Shown here: in pieces, positions 15,471 to 22,310 of the stretch | How positions within the stretch are numbered: position 1 is the stretch's first letter | How the letters are laid out: each line of letters starts with the position of its first letter | Assembly: GCA_900319835.1 (NCBI GenBank) | Contig: ONPY01000034.1 | Span: 1-22,761 of the forward strand | DNA from: an uncultured Eubacteriales bacterium | GTDB taxonomy: Bacteria; Bacillota_A; Clostridia; Oscillospirales; Oscillospiraceae | Length of the DNA stretch: 22,761 nucleotides | Reading direction: 5' to 3' | Notes under the pieces: generated by a model | What the model saw: the letters and a program-made list of their open reading frames with translations, nothing else | Database searches by the model: none | Told to the model about the DNA's origin: nothing | Translations under genes and position numbers: made by a program

Positions 15471-18392
15471 TCAGGTTTTGGCGCTATGGCGCTGGCAGAG
15501 CTTCACGAGCTCCACAATGGGGATTACCGAGAGGGCAAGGCCCATCGCCACGGCAAACTCCCGGAGAGAAATCTCCGCGAAGCCGAAGGCCTGGGACAGG
15601 AAGGGCACATAGATGACCCCCGCCGTCAGCAAAAAGGCCGCGATGCAGGCAAAGATCATAACGCTGTTGCGGGTCTTGAGCCTGAAGATGCTGCCGCGCT
15701 GGGAGCGCATGTTCACCGAGTGGAAGATCTCCGCCATGTTCATGGTCAGAAACGCCATGGTGGTGCCGTCAATGGAGTTGGTAATGGCCCAGCTGCCCTG
15801 CTCCATGTAGTGGCCGATGAAGTAGGCCGCAAGCGTCAGCAGAGTGACCACCACGCCCTGATAGGCGATGTCGCCGCCCATGCCGCCGGCAAAGACGCCG
15901 GCTCCCGCCTCGCGGGGCCTGCGCTGCATGATGTCGCTCTCGGCCTTTTCCATGCCGAGGGCCAGGGCCGGGAAGCAGTCCGTGACGAGATTGATCCACA
16001 GCAGATGTACGGGCTCGAGAATCGTAAAGCCCATGAGCGTGGCAAAGAAGATGGAGAGCACCTCGCTCATGTTGGAGGCAAGCAGGAACTGGATGGCCTT
16101 GCGGATGTTGTCGTAGATCCGGCGGCCCTCCTCCACGGCGCCCACGATGGTGGCAAAGTTGTCGTCGGCCAGCACCATGTCCGCCACATTCTTGGTCACG
16201 TCGGTGCCGGTGATGCCCATGCCCACGCCGATGTCCGCGCTCTTGATGGAGGGGGCGTCGTTGACGCCGTCGCCGGTCATGGCGGTGACAAAGCCCGCCT
16301 TGCGCCAGGCGTTGACGATCCGGGTCTTGTGCTCGGGCTGGACACGCGCGTAGACGCTGATATCCCGGAAGGCCTGCTCGAAGGTCTCGTCGTCCATGGC
16401 GCCGAGCTCGCTGCCGGAGACGGCCCGCTGTCCCTCCCCCAAAATGCCGAGTTCCTTGGCAATGGCGGTGGCGGTGTCGATGTGGTCGCCGGTGATCATC
16501 ACGGTACGGATGCCTGCGCTCTTGCACTCGTCGATGGCGGCCCTGACCTCCGGGCGCACCGGGTCGATCATGCCCGTCAGACCGATGAAGCAGAGCCCCT
16601 GCTCCAGATCCTCCGGCTCATAGTCCGCGGGAGGGGCGTCGTAGGTTTTCTGCGCCGCGGCCAGCACGCGCAGGGCGCGGGAGGCCATCTTCTTGTTGGC
16701 CTCGCGAACCGTGCCGCGGAAGCGCTCCGTCATCTCCACGGGCACGCCGTTTTCGAGGTAATGGGTACATCTCGCCAGCACCTCGTCCAAGCCGCCCTTG
16801 GTATACTGCACACAGCCGTTTTTCGTCCGGTGTATGGTGGACATCATCTTGCGGCCGCTGTCAAAGGGCGCCTCGCCGATGCGGGGCAGGGACGCCTTCA
16901 GCGTGTTCTTGTGCAGGCCGAGCTTTTCACACCAGACCACCAGAGCGGCCTCGGTGGGCTCGCCGGTGACAGAGCCGTCCTCGTTGGTCTCCGCGTCGCT
17001 GCAGAGGGCCATGGCGGTGGCGAGGAGCTTTTCGTCCTCCCCGAAGGAATCCACCACGGTCATGCGGTTCTGGGTCAGGGTGCCGGTCTTGTCTGAACAA
17101 ATTACTTGGGCGCAGCCCAGAGTCTCTACCGCGGTGAGCCGCCGGATGATAGCGTTGCGTTTGGACATGTTGGTCACACCGATGGAGAGCACGATGGTCA
17201 CCACCGCGACCAGCCCCTCCGGGATCGCAGCCACGGCCAGGGAAACGGCGATCATAAAGGTGTTGAGCACCACGTCGGCCGAGAACCTCCCGGCCCGGAG
17301 CAGACCCACGGCAAAGATCACCACACAGATGGCCAGCACCAGCCTGGTCAGGATGCGGCTCAGCTCATCCAGCTTCATCTGCAGGGGGGTCTTGCCCTCC
17401 ATGGCGTTTTCCAGCGCATCGGCGATCTTGCCCATCTCGGTGTCCATGCCGGTGGCGGTGACCACCATGGCGCCGCGGCCGTAGACCACGGTGGACCCCA
17501 TGTAGGCCATGTTCTTCCGGTCGCCCAGGGGCACGTCCTTCTCCCCGCCCTTGAGGGAGATGAGATCGACGAACTTGTTCACCGGGACGCTCTCACCGGT
17601 GAGGGCGGCCTCCTCAATCTTCATGGAAGCGCAGTCAAAAATGCGGCCGTCGGCGGGAACCGCGTCGCCCGCCTCAAGGATCACCACGTCGCCCACGGCC
17701 AGATCTTCGCTCTTGACCGTGACGATGTGTCCCTCCCGCAGCACCTTGCTGGTGGCGGCGGACATCTGCTGCAGGGCCTCGATGGCCTTTTCAGCCTTGT
17801 TCTCCTGGTACACGCCCAGCACCGCGTTGACGATGACCACGAAGAGGATGATGAACACATCCGTAAAGCCCTCGCCGCTGTAGCGCGAAGTCAGGGCGCT
17901 GATGATGGCGGCCGCAAGCAGGATCAGGATCATGGGGTCCGCCATCTGGGCGAAGAACTGCTTGACGATCGAATCTTTCTTGGCTTCCTTGAGCTTGTTT
18001 TTTCCGTTTGCGGCCAGGCGCTTTGCGGATTCCTCCGCGCTCAGGCCCTCGGGACAGCTGCCGGTCTCGGCGAAGACCGCCTCGAGCTCGCCGTGGAAGG
18101 CGTACGTCCGGGGGTATCTCCTCTTCTCCTCTTCGAGCGCCCGCATGTACTCGCCGAAGTCGATCGGCCCGCGGGCGCCCATCATCCTCTCCATGGCGCG
18201 GCCCCAGTCCCACAGCTCGATCAGGTGGTAGGCGAGCTCGTCCACGGCGTCCATGGCCGCGTCGACGCACTCGTCGTGCTCGGCGTGCTCCCACACGGGC
18301 TGGCCGTCCTCGTCGTCCCCGACCCAGACCTCGCCGTCGAGCGCATGCCTCACGATGTCCCGCATGTCCTCGCAGTGTTCGTCTATCGTCAT
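15471..18392 (-). CDS. Cation-transporting P-type ATPase (Ca2+ type), N-terminus joined to foreign sequence
   Basis: The reading frame from ATG 18392 gives 973 residues, but only from about residue 102 on (GELEAVFAETGSCPEGLSAEESAKRL) is it a P-type ATPase. Seen: helices from about 150, TGES at 265-268, PEGL at 391-394 in the fourth membrane helix as in Ca2+ pumps, phosphorylated D434 in DKTGT, KGGLDEV, TGD and TGDGVNDAP hinge motifs, and a C-terminal block of membrane helices. This is the PMCA/SERCA-like branch that exports Ca2+ or Mn2+. The pump's own start codon is missing: the codons before about 18,090 have different composition and belong to another gene. The fusion is in frame but is most likely a chimeric join. 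Confidence 0.85.
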   Translation of the reverse strand: MTIDEHCEDMRDIVRHALDGEVWVGDDEDGQPVWEHAEHDECVDAAMDAVDELAYHLIELWDWGRAMERMMGARGPIDFGEYMRALEEEKRRYPRTYAFHGELEAVFAETGSCPEGLSAEESAKRLAANGKNKLKEAKKDSIVKQFFAQMADPMILILLAAAIISALTSRYSGEGFTDVFIILFVVIVNAVLGVYQENKAEKAIEALQQMSAATSKVLREGHIVTVKSEDLAVGDVVILEAGDAVPADGRIFDCASMKIEEAALTGESVPVNKFVDLISLKGGEKDVPLGDRKNMAYMGSTVVYGRGAMVVTATGMDTEMGKIADALENAMEGKTPLQMKLDELSRILTRLVLAICVVIFAVGLLRAGRFSADVVLNTFMIAVSLAVAAIPEGLVAVVTIVLSIGVTNMSKRNAIIRRLTAVETLGCAQVICSDKTGTLTQNRMTVVDSFGEDEKLLATAMALCSDAETNEDGSVTGEPTEAALVVWCEKLGLHKNTLKASLPRIGEAPFDSGRKMMSTIHRTKNGCVQYTKGGLDEVLARCTHYLENGVPVEMTERFRGTVREANKKMASRALRVLAAAQKTYDAPPADYEPEDLEQGLCFIGLTGMIDPVRPEVRAAIDECKSAGIRTVMITGDHIDTATAIAKELGILGEGQRAVSGSELGAMDDETFEQAFRDISVYARVQPEHKTRIVNAWRKAGFVTAMTGDGVNDAPSIKSADIGVGMGITGTDVTKNVADMVLADDNFATIVGAVEEGRRIYDNIRKAIQFLLASNMSEVLSIFFATLMGFTILEPVHLLWINLVTDCFPALALGMEKAESDIMQRRPREAGAGVFAGGMGGDIAYQGVVVTLLTLAAYFIGHYMEQGSWAITNSIDGTTMAFLTMNMAEIFHSVNMRSQRGSIFRLKTRNSVMIFACIAAFLLTAGVIYVPFLSQAFGFAEISLREFAVAMGLALSVIPIVELVKLCQRHSAKT
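18090..18392 (-). CDS. 5' fragment of an unknown acidic protein (foreign segment)
   Basis: About 100 residues starting MTIDEHCEDMRDIVRHAL, rich in Asp, Glu and Trp (WEHAEHDECVDAAMDAVDEL). I recognise no domain. The start ATG overlaps the stop of a 20-codon frame just upstream (ATGA at 18389-18392), which supports it as a real start in a compact gene string. The coding sequence runs without a stop into the ATPase, with the change of character at about 18,077-18,095. High GC and codon choice match the next genes to the right rather than the Clostridia genes to the left. Probably an accessory or prophage-like gene of another genome. Confidence 0.5.
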
Positions 18393-18451
18393 TTCCTTAC
18401 CACCGTCCCTATAGGTTTCGTTGCCAGGTCCCGCCATTCCTCCTCGGTCAT
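18389..18451 (-). CDS. Possible 20-residue overlapping ORF
   Basis: Starts at ATG 18451, overlapping the previous stop (ATGA 18448-18451), and ends at TGA 18389-18391, overlapping the next start. The peptide begins MTEEEWRDLATKP. Overlaps of the ATGA type on both sides suggest translational coupling; alternatively it only carries ribosomes across the gap. No homology can be claimed. Confidence 0.4.
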   Translation of the reverse strand: MTEEEWRDLATKPIGTVVRK

Positions 18452-18912
18452 TCGCCCTCCTCGAGGGGCAGTAATGCGGCCATGTGCCGCGCCCATACAC
18501 CGCGGAAGGCCGTGATGAACTTGGCGGAGCCGTCGGGCTCGTCGGGGACGTGGCGGCATAGCTCTGTCGGCGCGCAGAACTGTTTCCCGTCGAGGTCAAT
18601 CATCTGCACCATCCAGCCGTGACAGTCCTTCCGCAAGCACTTCACGTTGTACTCGCTCCCGTCGAACGTCGCGTACAGCTCCTCCCCCGTCCAGCGCACC
18701 CCGTCCGCATCGACGGGCAGGCGCACGAGGCCGTGCTTTGCGAGAACCGAGTCGGAAACCGCGTCGAGGTACGTATCGCCGCGAAGCGCATCGACCTCGC
18801 GCTCGTGGGCTTCATAGAGCATGTCCCTACACCTGCGACTGATTTTCTCGAAATCGTGCAGCGTCTCGGCGAAGTTCATGATCGGCTCCGTCGCGTTCGT
18901 CTCCTCATCCAT
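18448..18912 (-). CDS. Hypothetical accessory protein
   Basis: A 154-residue acidic protein beginning MDEETNATEPIMNFAETL. It has no signal peptide, no membrane helix and no domain I recognise; a CLRKDC segment near residue 92 and one further cysteine near 117 could bind metal, but this is weak. AAGGAG six bases before the ATG supports the start. It lies 15 bases after the recombinase fragment and overlaps the following small frame by four bases, so the genes form one unit. Base composition differs from the Clostridia genes. Most likely carried by a prophage or integrative element. Confidence 0.6.
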   Translation of the reverse strand: MDEETNATEPIMNFAETLHDFEKISRRCRDMLYEAHEREVDALRGDTYLDAVSDSVLAKHGLVRLPVDADGVRWTGEELYATFDGSEYNVKCLRKDCHGWMVQMIDLDGKQFCAPTELCRHVPDEPDGSAKFITAFRGVWARHMAALLPLEEGE

Positions 18913-18927
18913 CCCTATCTCCTTCCG

Positions 18928-19260
18928 TCAGCCGTTCGTCTTTCCGATGGCGCGGGCGAAGGCCTCGGCGGCCGCGGCGTCGCGCCCGGGCATCACATGC
19001 CCGTAGATCCTCATCGTCGTTGCAACGTCGGCGTGGCCGAGGCGCTCCTGCACGGTGCGCGGGTCCATCCCGCCGAGCAGCAGCGTCGTGGCATGCGTGT
19101 GGCGCAGCGTGTGGAAGTGCACCCACTTGGGCAGCCCAAGCCCGTCGCACATCTCGCGGAAAGCCTGCGAGACGGCGTGCGGGCTCGCGAGCCTGCCGCG
19201 CTCCCAGGTCACGACAGGCCCCTCCGCCCCGCACGAGAGGCCCAGCGCGTCGCACAACGA
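18928..19260 (-). pseudogene. Tyrosine recombinase, C-terminal fragment (minus strand)
   Basis: The last 109 or so residues of a phage-type integrase. Active-site landmarks are visible: HTLRHTH (H-x-x-R), LGHAD (second His) and the nucleophile in RIYGHV. The stop is at 18928. The N-terminal two thirds are missing: homology ends at about 19,257-19,260, where the sequence switches to a different integrase on the other strand. The next gene downstream on this strand begins 15 bases after the stop. Consistent with an integrative element in a high-GC host, perhaps Coriobacteriia; the host is inference. Confidence 0.8.
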
Positions 19261-19482
19261 TATGAAAAATGGCAATGTGTGAGTGCCCACACCGCCCGCC
19301 GCTCATTTGCCACGAATATGTATAAACGCGGTTTCCCCACACTTATGATCATGAAGATAACGGGGCACCAAACCGAAAAGGCATTTTTAACCTACATCAA
19401 AGTAACGGAGGATGAAAACGCCGAGCGAATGATGAAACTATTTGAAGAACAAGAGGCCGCCCGCCAATCTACCAACAAATAA
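19261..19482 (+). pseudogene. Tyrosine recombinase, C-terminal fragment (plus strand, Bacteroidales type)
   Basis: The last 73 residues of an integrase, from [19 protein letters not shown] to the TAA at 19480-19482. The block [10 protein letters not shown]...IMKITGHQTEKAF..YIKV is typical of Bacteroides integrases and shows the arginine, second histidine and nucleophilic tyrosine. Everything N-terminal is missing: the codons before 19,261 are antisense to the minus-strand recombinase. The following genes run in the same direction, as in an element whose integrase lies at one end. The intact gene probably exists in the true source genome. Confidence 0.82.
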
Positions 19483-19502
19483 CCAAACATCAATAATACA
19501 TC

Positions 19503-19841
19503 ATGGATAATTTAGAATTAATGAAGCACACCGACACCGCCCGCCGCGAAATAGTGGCGAGCACCTGGGCCGGAGCGATTAGAACCGCCGCCGCGTTCCT
19601 TAAAGAATTAGCACACGGGGAGCCCCTGGGGCTGCAATACGTTGAACCCCTTGACGTGAACCAGGAAGAAAAACCGCCCTTTGTGCAAGGTACCGAGTTA
19701 GACGATAAAAGCTGCAATACTCTGCGCGTCACTATTAAATCACTTGACACCGCCCCGCTCGAGAACTGCGCCCGGTATGAGTTGCAATTTACCCGTTACA
19801 CCCTCGACGAAGCCAGGCTTAAAAATGCTGCCCGCCGCTAA
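19503..19841 (+). CDS. Hypothetical protein of the Bacteroidales-type segment
   Basis: A 112-residue protein, MDNLELMKHTDTARREIV to LKNAARR, mostly helical by composition, without membrane helix or recognisable domain. It begins 20 bases after the integrase stop, with an AT-rich leader and no Shine-Dalgarno, as is common in Bacteroidetes. A hairpin followed by a T-rich run lies about 30 bases past its stop, so it may form a unit with the integrase. Function unknown. Confidence 0.6.
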   Translation: MDNLELMKHTDTARREIVASTWAGAIRTAAAFLKELAHGEPLGLQYVEPLDVNQEEKPPFVQGTELDDKSCNTLRVTIKSLDTAPLENCARYELQFTRYTLDEARLKNAARR

Positions 19842-19873
19842 CGTCGCGGGACAGCCCAACGACCGACACCCCG

Positions 19874-19902
19874 CCCCGCCCTGGGACGGGGTTTATTTTT
19901 TC
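19874..19902 (+). terminator. Probable intrinsic terminator
   Basis: CCCCG (19874-19878) pairs with CGGGG (19887-19891) around a partly pairing CC/GG core, and is followed by TTTATTTTTT. It lies past the stop of the 112-residue gene. Confidence 0.65.
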
Positions 19903-20206
19903 TTTAATTACGAGAATAAAATATTTTTTTATTGATAAATAATTAAATATCAAAGTGTTGCATCAAATAAAAGCAAAATATGGCATTTTGAGATTTTAAG
20001 ATTTTGTGAAACGAGAAGAAATTATATATTCTTTTGCAGTTGCAAGTGGAGCATTATTGTTGTAAACTCCCGCCGGGAGTGAGTTGGTTGGGCCCTATCG
20101 TCGAATGACGCGGGGAGGGCATTTATTATTAACGGCTCACGCCTATGCCTTACACTTGCCAAACGGGAACCCGAAAGAGCCTCCAGGGGCAGCCCGTCAA
20201 AACAAT
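19903..20206 (+). promoter_or_regulatory. AT-rich leader with possible Bacteroidetes-type promoter
   Basis: No gene is supported in this stretch. TTTG at 20003-20006 and TTCTTTTG at 20029-20036 resemble the Bacteroidetes -33 TTTG and -7 TAnnTTTG elements, with one mismatch and a gap slightly longer than usual. The following TTTGCAGTTG is shared with the region before the gene at 21981. A short palindrome, ACTCCC/GGGAGT, lies near 20,067-20,081. Confidence 0.45.
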
Positions 20207-20533
20207 ATGGTTAACACCATTAAAGACCTTTTGCGCGATGAGCGCGCCAATGTGAATGTAGTAGTATCGCTGGCCGACCTGCGAGAGTTAGTAAACGAAC
20301 TTGTGGAGAATAGAACCGCCACGGCTCCTGCTCCCGTCGAGGTGGAACAATCCAGGGAGTTAATGACCCGTGACGAAGTTTGCGAGTACCTGGGAGTGAC
20401 GAAGCCCACCTTGCACCGCTGGAATAAGTTGGGATACCTCACTTGTATTAAAGTAGGTAGCAAAGTACGTTACCGCCGCGAGGATATTGAGGCATTTTCT
20501 GTAAAGTAAAGAGCAACCCCGACGGGCTGCCCC
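20186..20533. repeat. 13-bp inverted repeat bracketing the HTH gene
   Basis: GGGGCAGCCCGTC at 20186-20198 and its exact reverse complement GACGGGCTGCCCC at 20521-20533. The left arm lies nine bases before the start codon, the right arm 11 bases after the stop. Confidence 0.7.
20207..20509 (+). CDS. Excisionase-like helix-turn-helix DNA-binding protein
   Basis: A 100-residue protein. The C-terminal half, LMTRDEVCEYLGVTKPTLHR through WNKLGYLTCIKVGSKVRYRR to EDIEAF, is a MerR-like winged helix of the excisionase (HTH_17) type common in Bacteroidales mobile elements. The N-terminal half (SLADLRELVNELVENR) is helical and may dimerise. Start ATG 20207 was preferred over an upstream in-frame ATG because the residues before it look noncoding. 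It probably acts as a recombination direction factor or regulator for the integrase. A perfect 13-bp inverted repeat brackets the gene. Confidence 0.8.
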   Translation: MVNTIKDLLRDERANVNVVVSLADLRELVNELVENRTATAPAPVEVEQSRELMTRDEVCEYLGVTKPTLHRWNKLGYLTCIKVGSKVRYRREDIEAFSVK

Positions 20534-20621
20534 CTATAAGTTAATGACCACCAAAAGACCGACGCAAAGTTACTAAATCTTTGCGAGTTAGAGGGCCGCT
20601 CCAGGGAAAAACTTTTTAGTT

Positions 20622-21299
20622 ATGACATATCAATTTTATCATTTCCCCGTCGCTATCCTTGCCAAAGGAATCACCGAAGAAAGCCTTATCAAGATACTAA
20701 GGTTTGCCATCGGCTCATATTTGGAGGAATACCAGGCAACAATTAACGAGGCCCGCGACGATTTAGGCTTTAGTGGAGGGGATGAAGAGAGGTGTAGGGC
20801 GGTTTTTGAGCACTACAAGAATACCCGGACAAAGACCTCAATAAGCCGTGAAACATATTGGGAATGGCGTAATAATATCGAGAATGAGAGCGACAACGCA
20901 AAACTGTTATTACTCGCTCATTTGGCCGTGAAGTCGATAGTGGGACCAAAGAAGTACGCAATTACCAATTACGATTTTCTGCTTGCAAGAATGGCGGGCG
21001 ATAGTGTGCCCAGGTACAAAACCCACAAGGGCGAAAAGGTGCTCATACTCCCGCCACACATCAAGCCCATAAATACCCGGCGAAAACTTGAACAATTGCG
21101 CGACGATTTAGGGCGTTACCATGTGGCCACCTGGGGGCAGCAGGGGCTAAGAGGTTTTGCTATTTCAACCAAATTAACGGAGGTGGAACTTGCCCACATG
21201 ATAGCGACCAACGGGGAAAAGCCAAAGGCACAACGCCGTAAAGAGAGAAAAGAGTTGGTAAAAGCCAAACTCAAAGAATTGCAGGGGCTAAGTGACTGA
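20622..21299 (+). CDS. Hypothetical mobile-element protein
   Basis: A 225-residue soluble protein beginning MTYQFYHFPVAILAKGITEE and ending in a lysine-rich helix (AQRRKERKELVKAKLKELQ). No domain is recognised. The N-terminal third is helical with an acidic middle (ARDDLGFSGGDEERC). It follows the excisionase-like gene and precedes a noncoding region with repeated sites. A protein placed beside such an array could bind it, for replication or control, but this is only inference from position. There is no Shine-Dalgarno, as in the neighbours. Confidence 0.65.
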   Translation: MTYQFYHFPVAILAKGITEESLIKILRFAIGSYLEEYQATINEARDDLGFSGGDEERCRAVFEHYKNTRTKTSISRETYWEWRNNIENESDNAKLLLLAHLAVKSIVGPKKYAITNYDFLLARMAGDSVPRYKTHKGEKVLILPPHIKPINTRRKLEQLRDDLGRYHVATWGQQGLRGFAISTKLTEVELAHMIATNGEKPKAQRRKERKELVKAKLKELQGLSD

Positions 21300-21322
21300 C
21301 TTTGTAAAGCAACGCATTATTT

Positions 21323-21456
21323 AAGGTGTACATTTCGGTGTACATCTTATTTTTTTGCCGTACATCGAAATGTGCATCATGCGTACATCATGCGTACATC
21401 ATGCGTACACCTTAAAAAGCGATACATCGAAACGTACACCGCCGCGTACACCTTAA
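21323..21456. repeat. Array of about ten GTACA-type sites (iteron-like)
   Basis: GTACA or close variants start at 21328, 21340, 21360, 21372, 21383, 21394, 21405, 21422, 21434 and 21446. Spacings are 12, 20, 12, 11, 11, 11, 17, 12 and 12 bases, close to one or two helical turns. The centre is a tandem repeat of GCGTACATCAT. The outer sites are inverted: TTAAGGTGTAC at 21321-21331 against GTACACCTTAA at 21405-21415 and 21446-21456. A longer motif TACATCGAAA(C/T)GT recurs at 21361 and 21423. No coding potential. Confidence 0.8.
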
Positions 21457-21510
21457 ACAACCCTTACAATACTACAAACCTTAATATATAATCCAATACA
21501 ATGCTGGTAC

Positions 21511-21531
21511 AAGGGCTCTATAAGAGCCCTT
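21511..21531. repeat. 9-bp perfect hairpin
   Basis: AAGGGCTCT (21511-21519), loop ATA, AGAGCCCTT (21523-21531). A weak T-rich stretch follows, so it may be a terminator or a protein site. Confidence 0.6.
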
Positions 21532-21539
21532 ACATTTTC

Positions 21540-21576
21540 GTGCCAAAAATGGCACTTTGTGGCGAATGATCGCCAC
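21540..21576. repeat. Two adjacent hairpins
   Basis: GTGCCA/TGGCAC at 21540-21555 with an AAAA loop, then GTGGCGA/TCGCCAC at 21559-21576 with an ATGA loop. The first is related to the palindrome at 21761-21777. The 21300-21980 stretch otherwise shows no supported gene. Confidence 0.6.
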
Positions 21577-21760
21577 GCGGCATGATGCAGAGTTTTTACT
21601 AAAAATTGCCACCCCTGGGCTCGCGTAACGCTCATGTGCCCGCTAATGAGGGGAAGATGTTTAACGGCTGCGCCGTTGTGTTTGGTGGAGGTGCCGGGGG
21701 AGGTGGAGCAACCCAGGAACCAGGGCCGCGATGCGGTGCAGAACTCACGGCCGCGAGATA

Positions 21761-21777
21761 GTGCCAAAATTTGGCAC
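21761..21777. repeat. 17-base palindrome
   Basis: GTGCCAAA and TTTGGCAC around a central base. It resembles the 21540-21555 hairpin; both could be operators for the same protein. Confidence 0.55.
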
Positions 21778-21926
21778 ACATGGCACCAGGGGAACCGCCA
21801 CGGGCTTTTTATCGTCGCGGTGTATAGTTGTGCCACCTGTAACAAAAACGGCCTCAAATGCCACATTCTTGAACCCAGGACCGGGGCGAGATTTCAGCAA
21901 AACCGCGCCGCCCTCAATTTTTGCGT

Positions 21927-21934
21927 TACCTTTG
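21927..21934 (+). promoter_or_regulatory. Bacteroidetes -7 promoter element
   Basis: TACCTTTG matches the TAnnTTTG consensus, about 47 bases before the ATG at 21981. I see no clear TTTG at -33. Confidence 0.5.
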
Positions 21935-21980
21935 CAGTTGTAAAGAACAATCAAGAACAATTAAAACAACATCAATAACA

Positions 21981-22310
21981 ATGGCTTTTCAAAAAGGACA
22001 AAGCGGGAACCCTCACGGCCGCCCCAGGGGATCGCGGGACAAGTTAAAGGGGGCATTACTCGACCAGCTGCGGGCCGTGCTTGATAAGAACCTGCCCCGC
22101 CTGGGTGCAGACCTGGACGAATTAAAACCCCTTGACCGGGTTAAAGCGGTTACAAACCTGCTGGCGTTTGTGCTACCAAAAGTCACACTTGACGAATACA
22201 TGGAAGCAGAGGCCGAGGCACTGGGCCGTTTGCTCGACACCGCGAGCGATGAGGCGATAACCAGGATCGCCGCCAAAGTGGACGATATAAACCGCCGCCG
22301 GGATGAATGA
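21981..22310 (+). CDS. DUF5681-like small phage/mobile-element protein
   Basis: A 109-residue protein starting MAFQKGQSGNPHGRPRGSRD. The QKGQSGNPxGRPxGS block is the signature of a small family (DUF5681) that is often found upstream of phage terminase genes and may serve as a DNA-packaging accessory; that role is inferred for the family, not proved. The rest is helical and ends DDINRRRDE. Start ATG 21981 puts the signature at its usual place. The stop overlaps the next gene by eight bases. Confidence 0.75.
   Translation: MAFQKGQSGNPHGRPRGSRDKLKGALLDQLRAVLDKNLPRLGADLDELKPLDRVKAVTNLLAFVLPKVTLDEYMEAEAEALGRLLDTASDEAITRIAAKVDDINRRRDE

Noticed and set aside
13773..17096. 1107-codon plus-strand open frame crossing the TIR and ATPase genes
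   Set aside because: Antisense to two genes and to the hairpin cluster; no family features.
15471..18392. ATPase with a novel regulatory N-terminal domain
   Set aside because: The extra part has its own overlapped start codon and the composition of the neighbouring foreign genes, so a chimeric join explains it better.
18619..19482. 287-residue plus-strand integrase
   Set aside because: Only the last 73 codons match an integrase; the earlier part is antisense to the minus-strand recombinase and the 154-residue gene.
21371..21413. CRISPR-like short repeats
   Set aside because: An 11-bp tandem unit without spacers; better explained as protein-binding sites.
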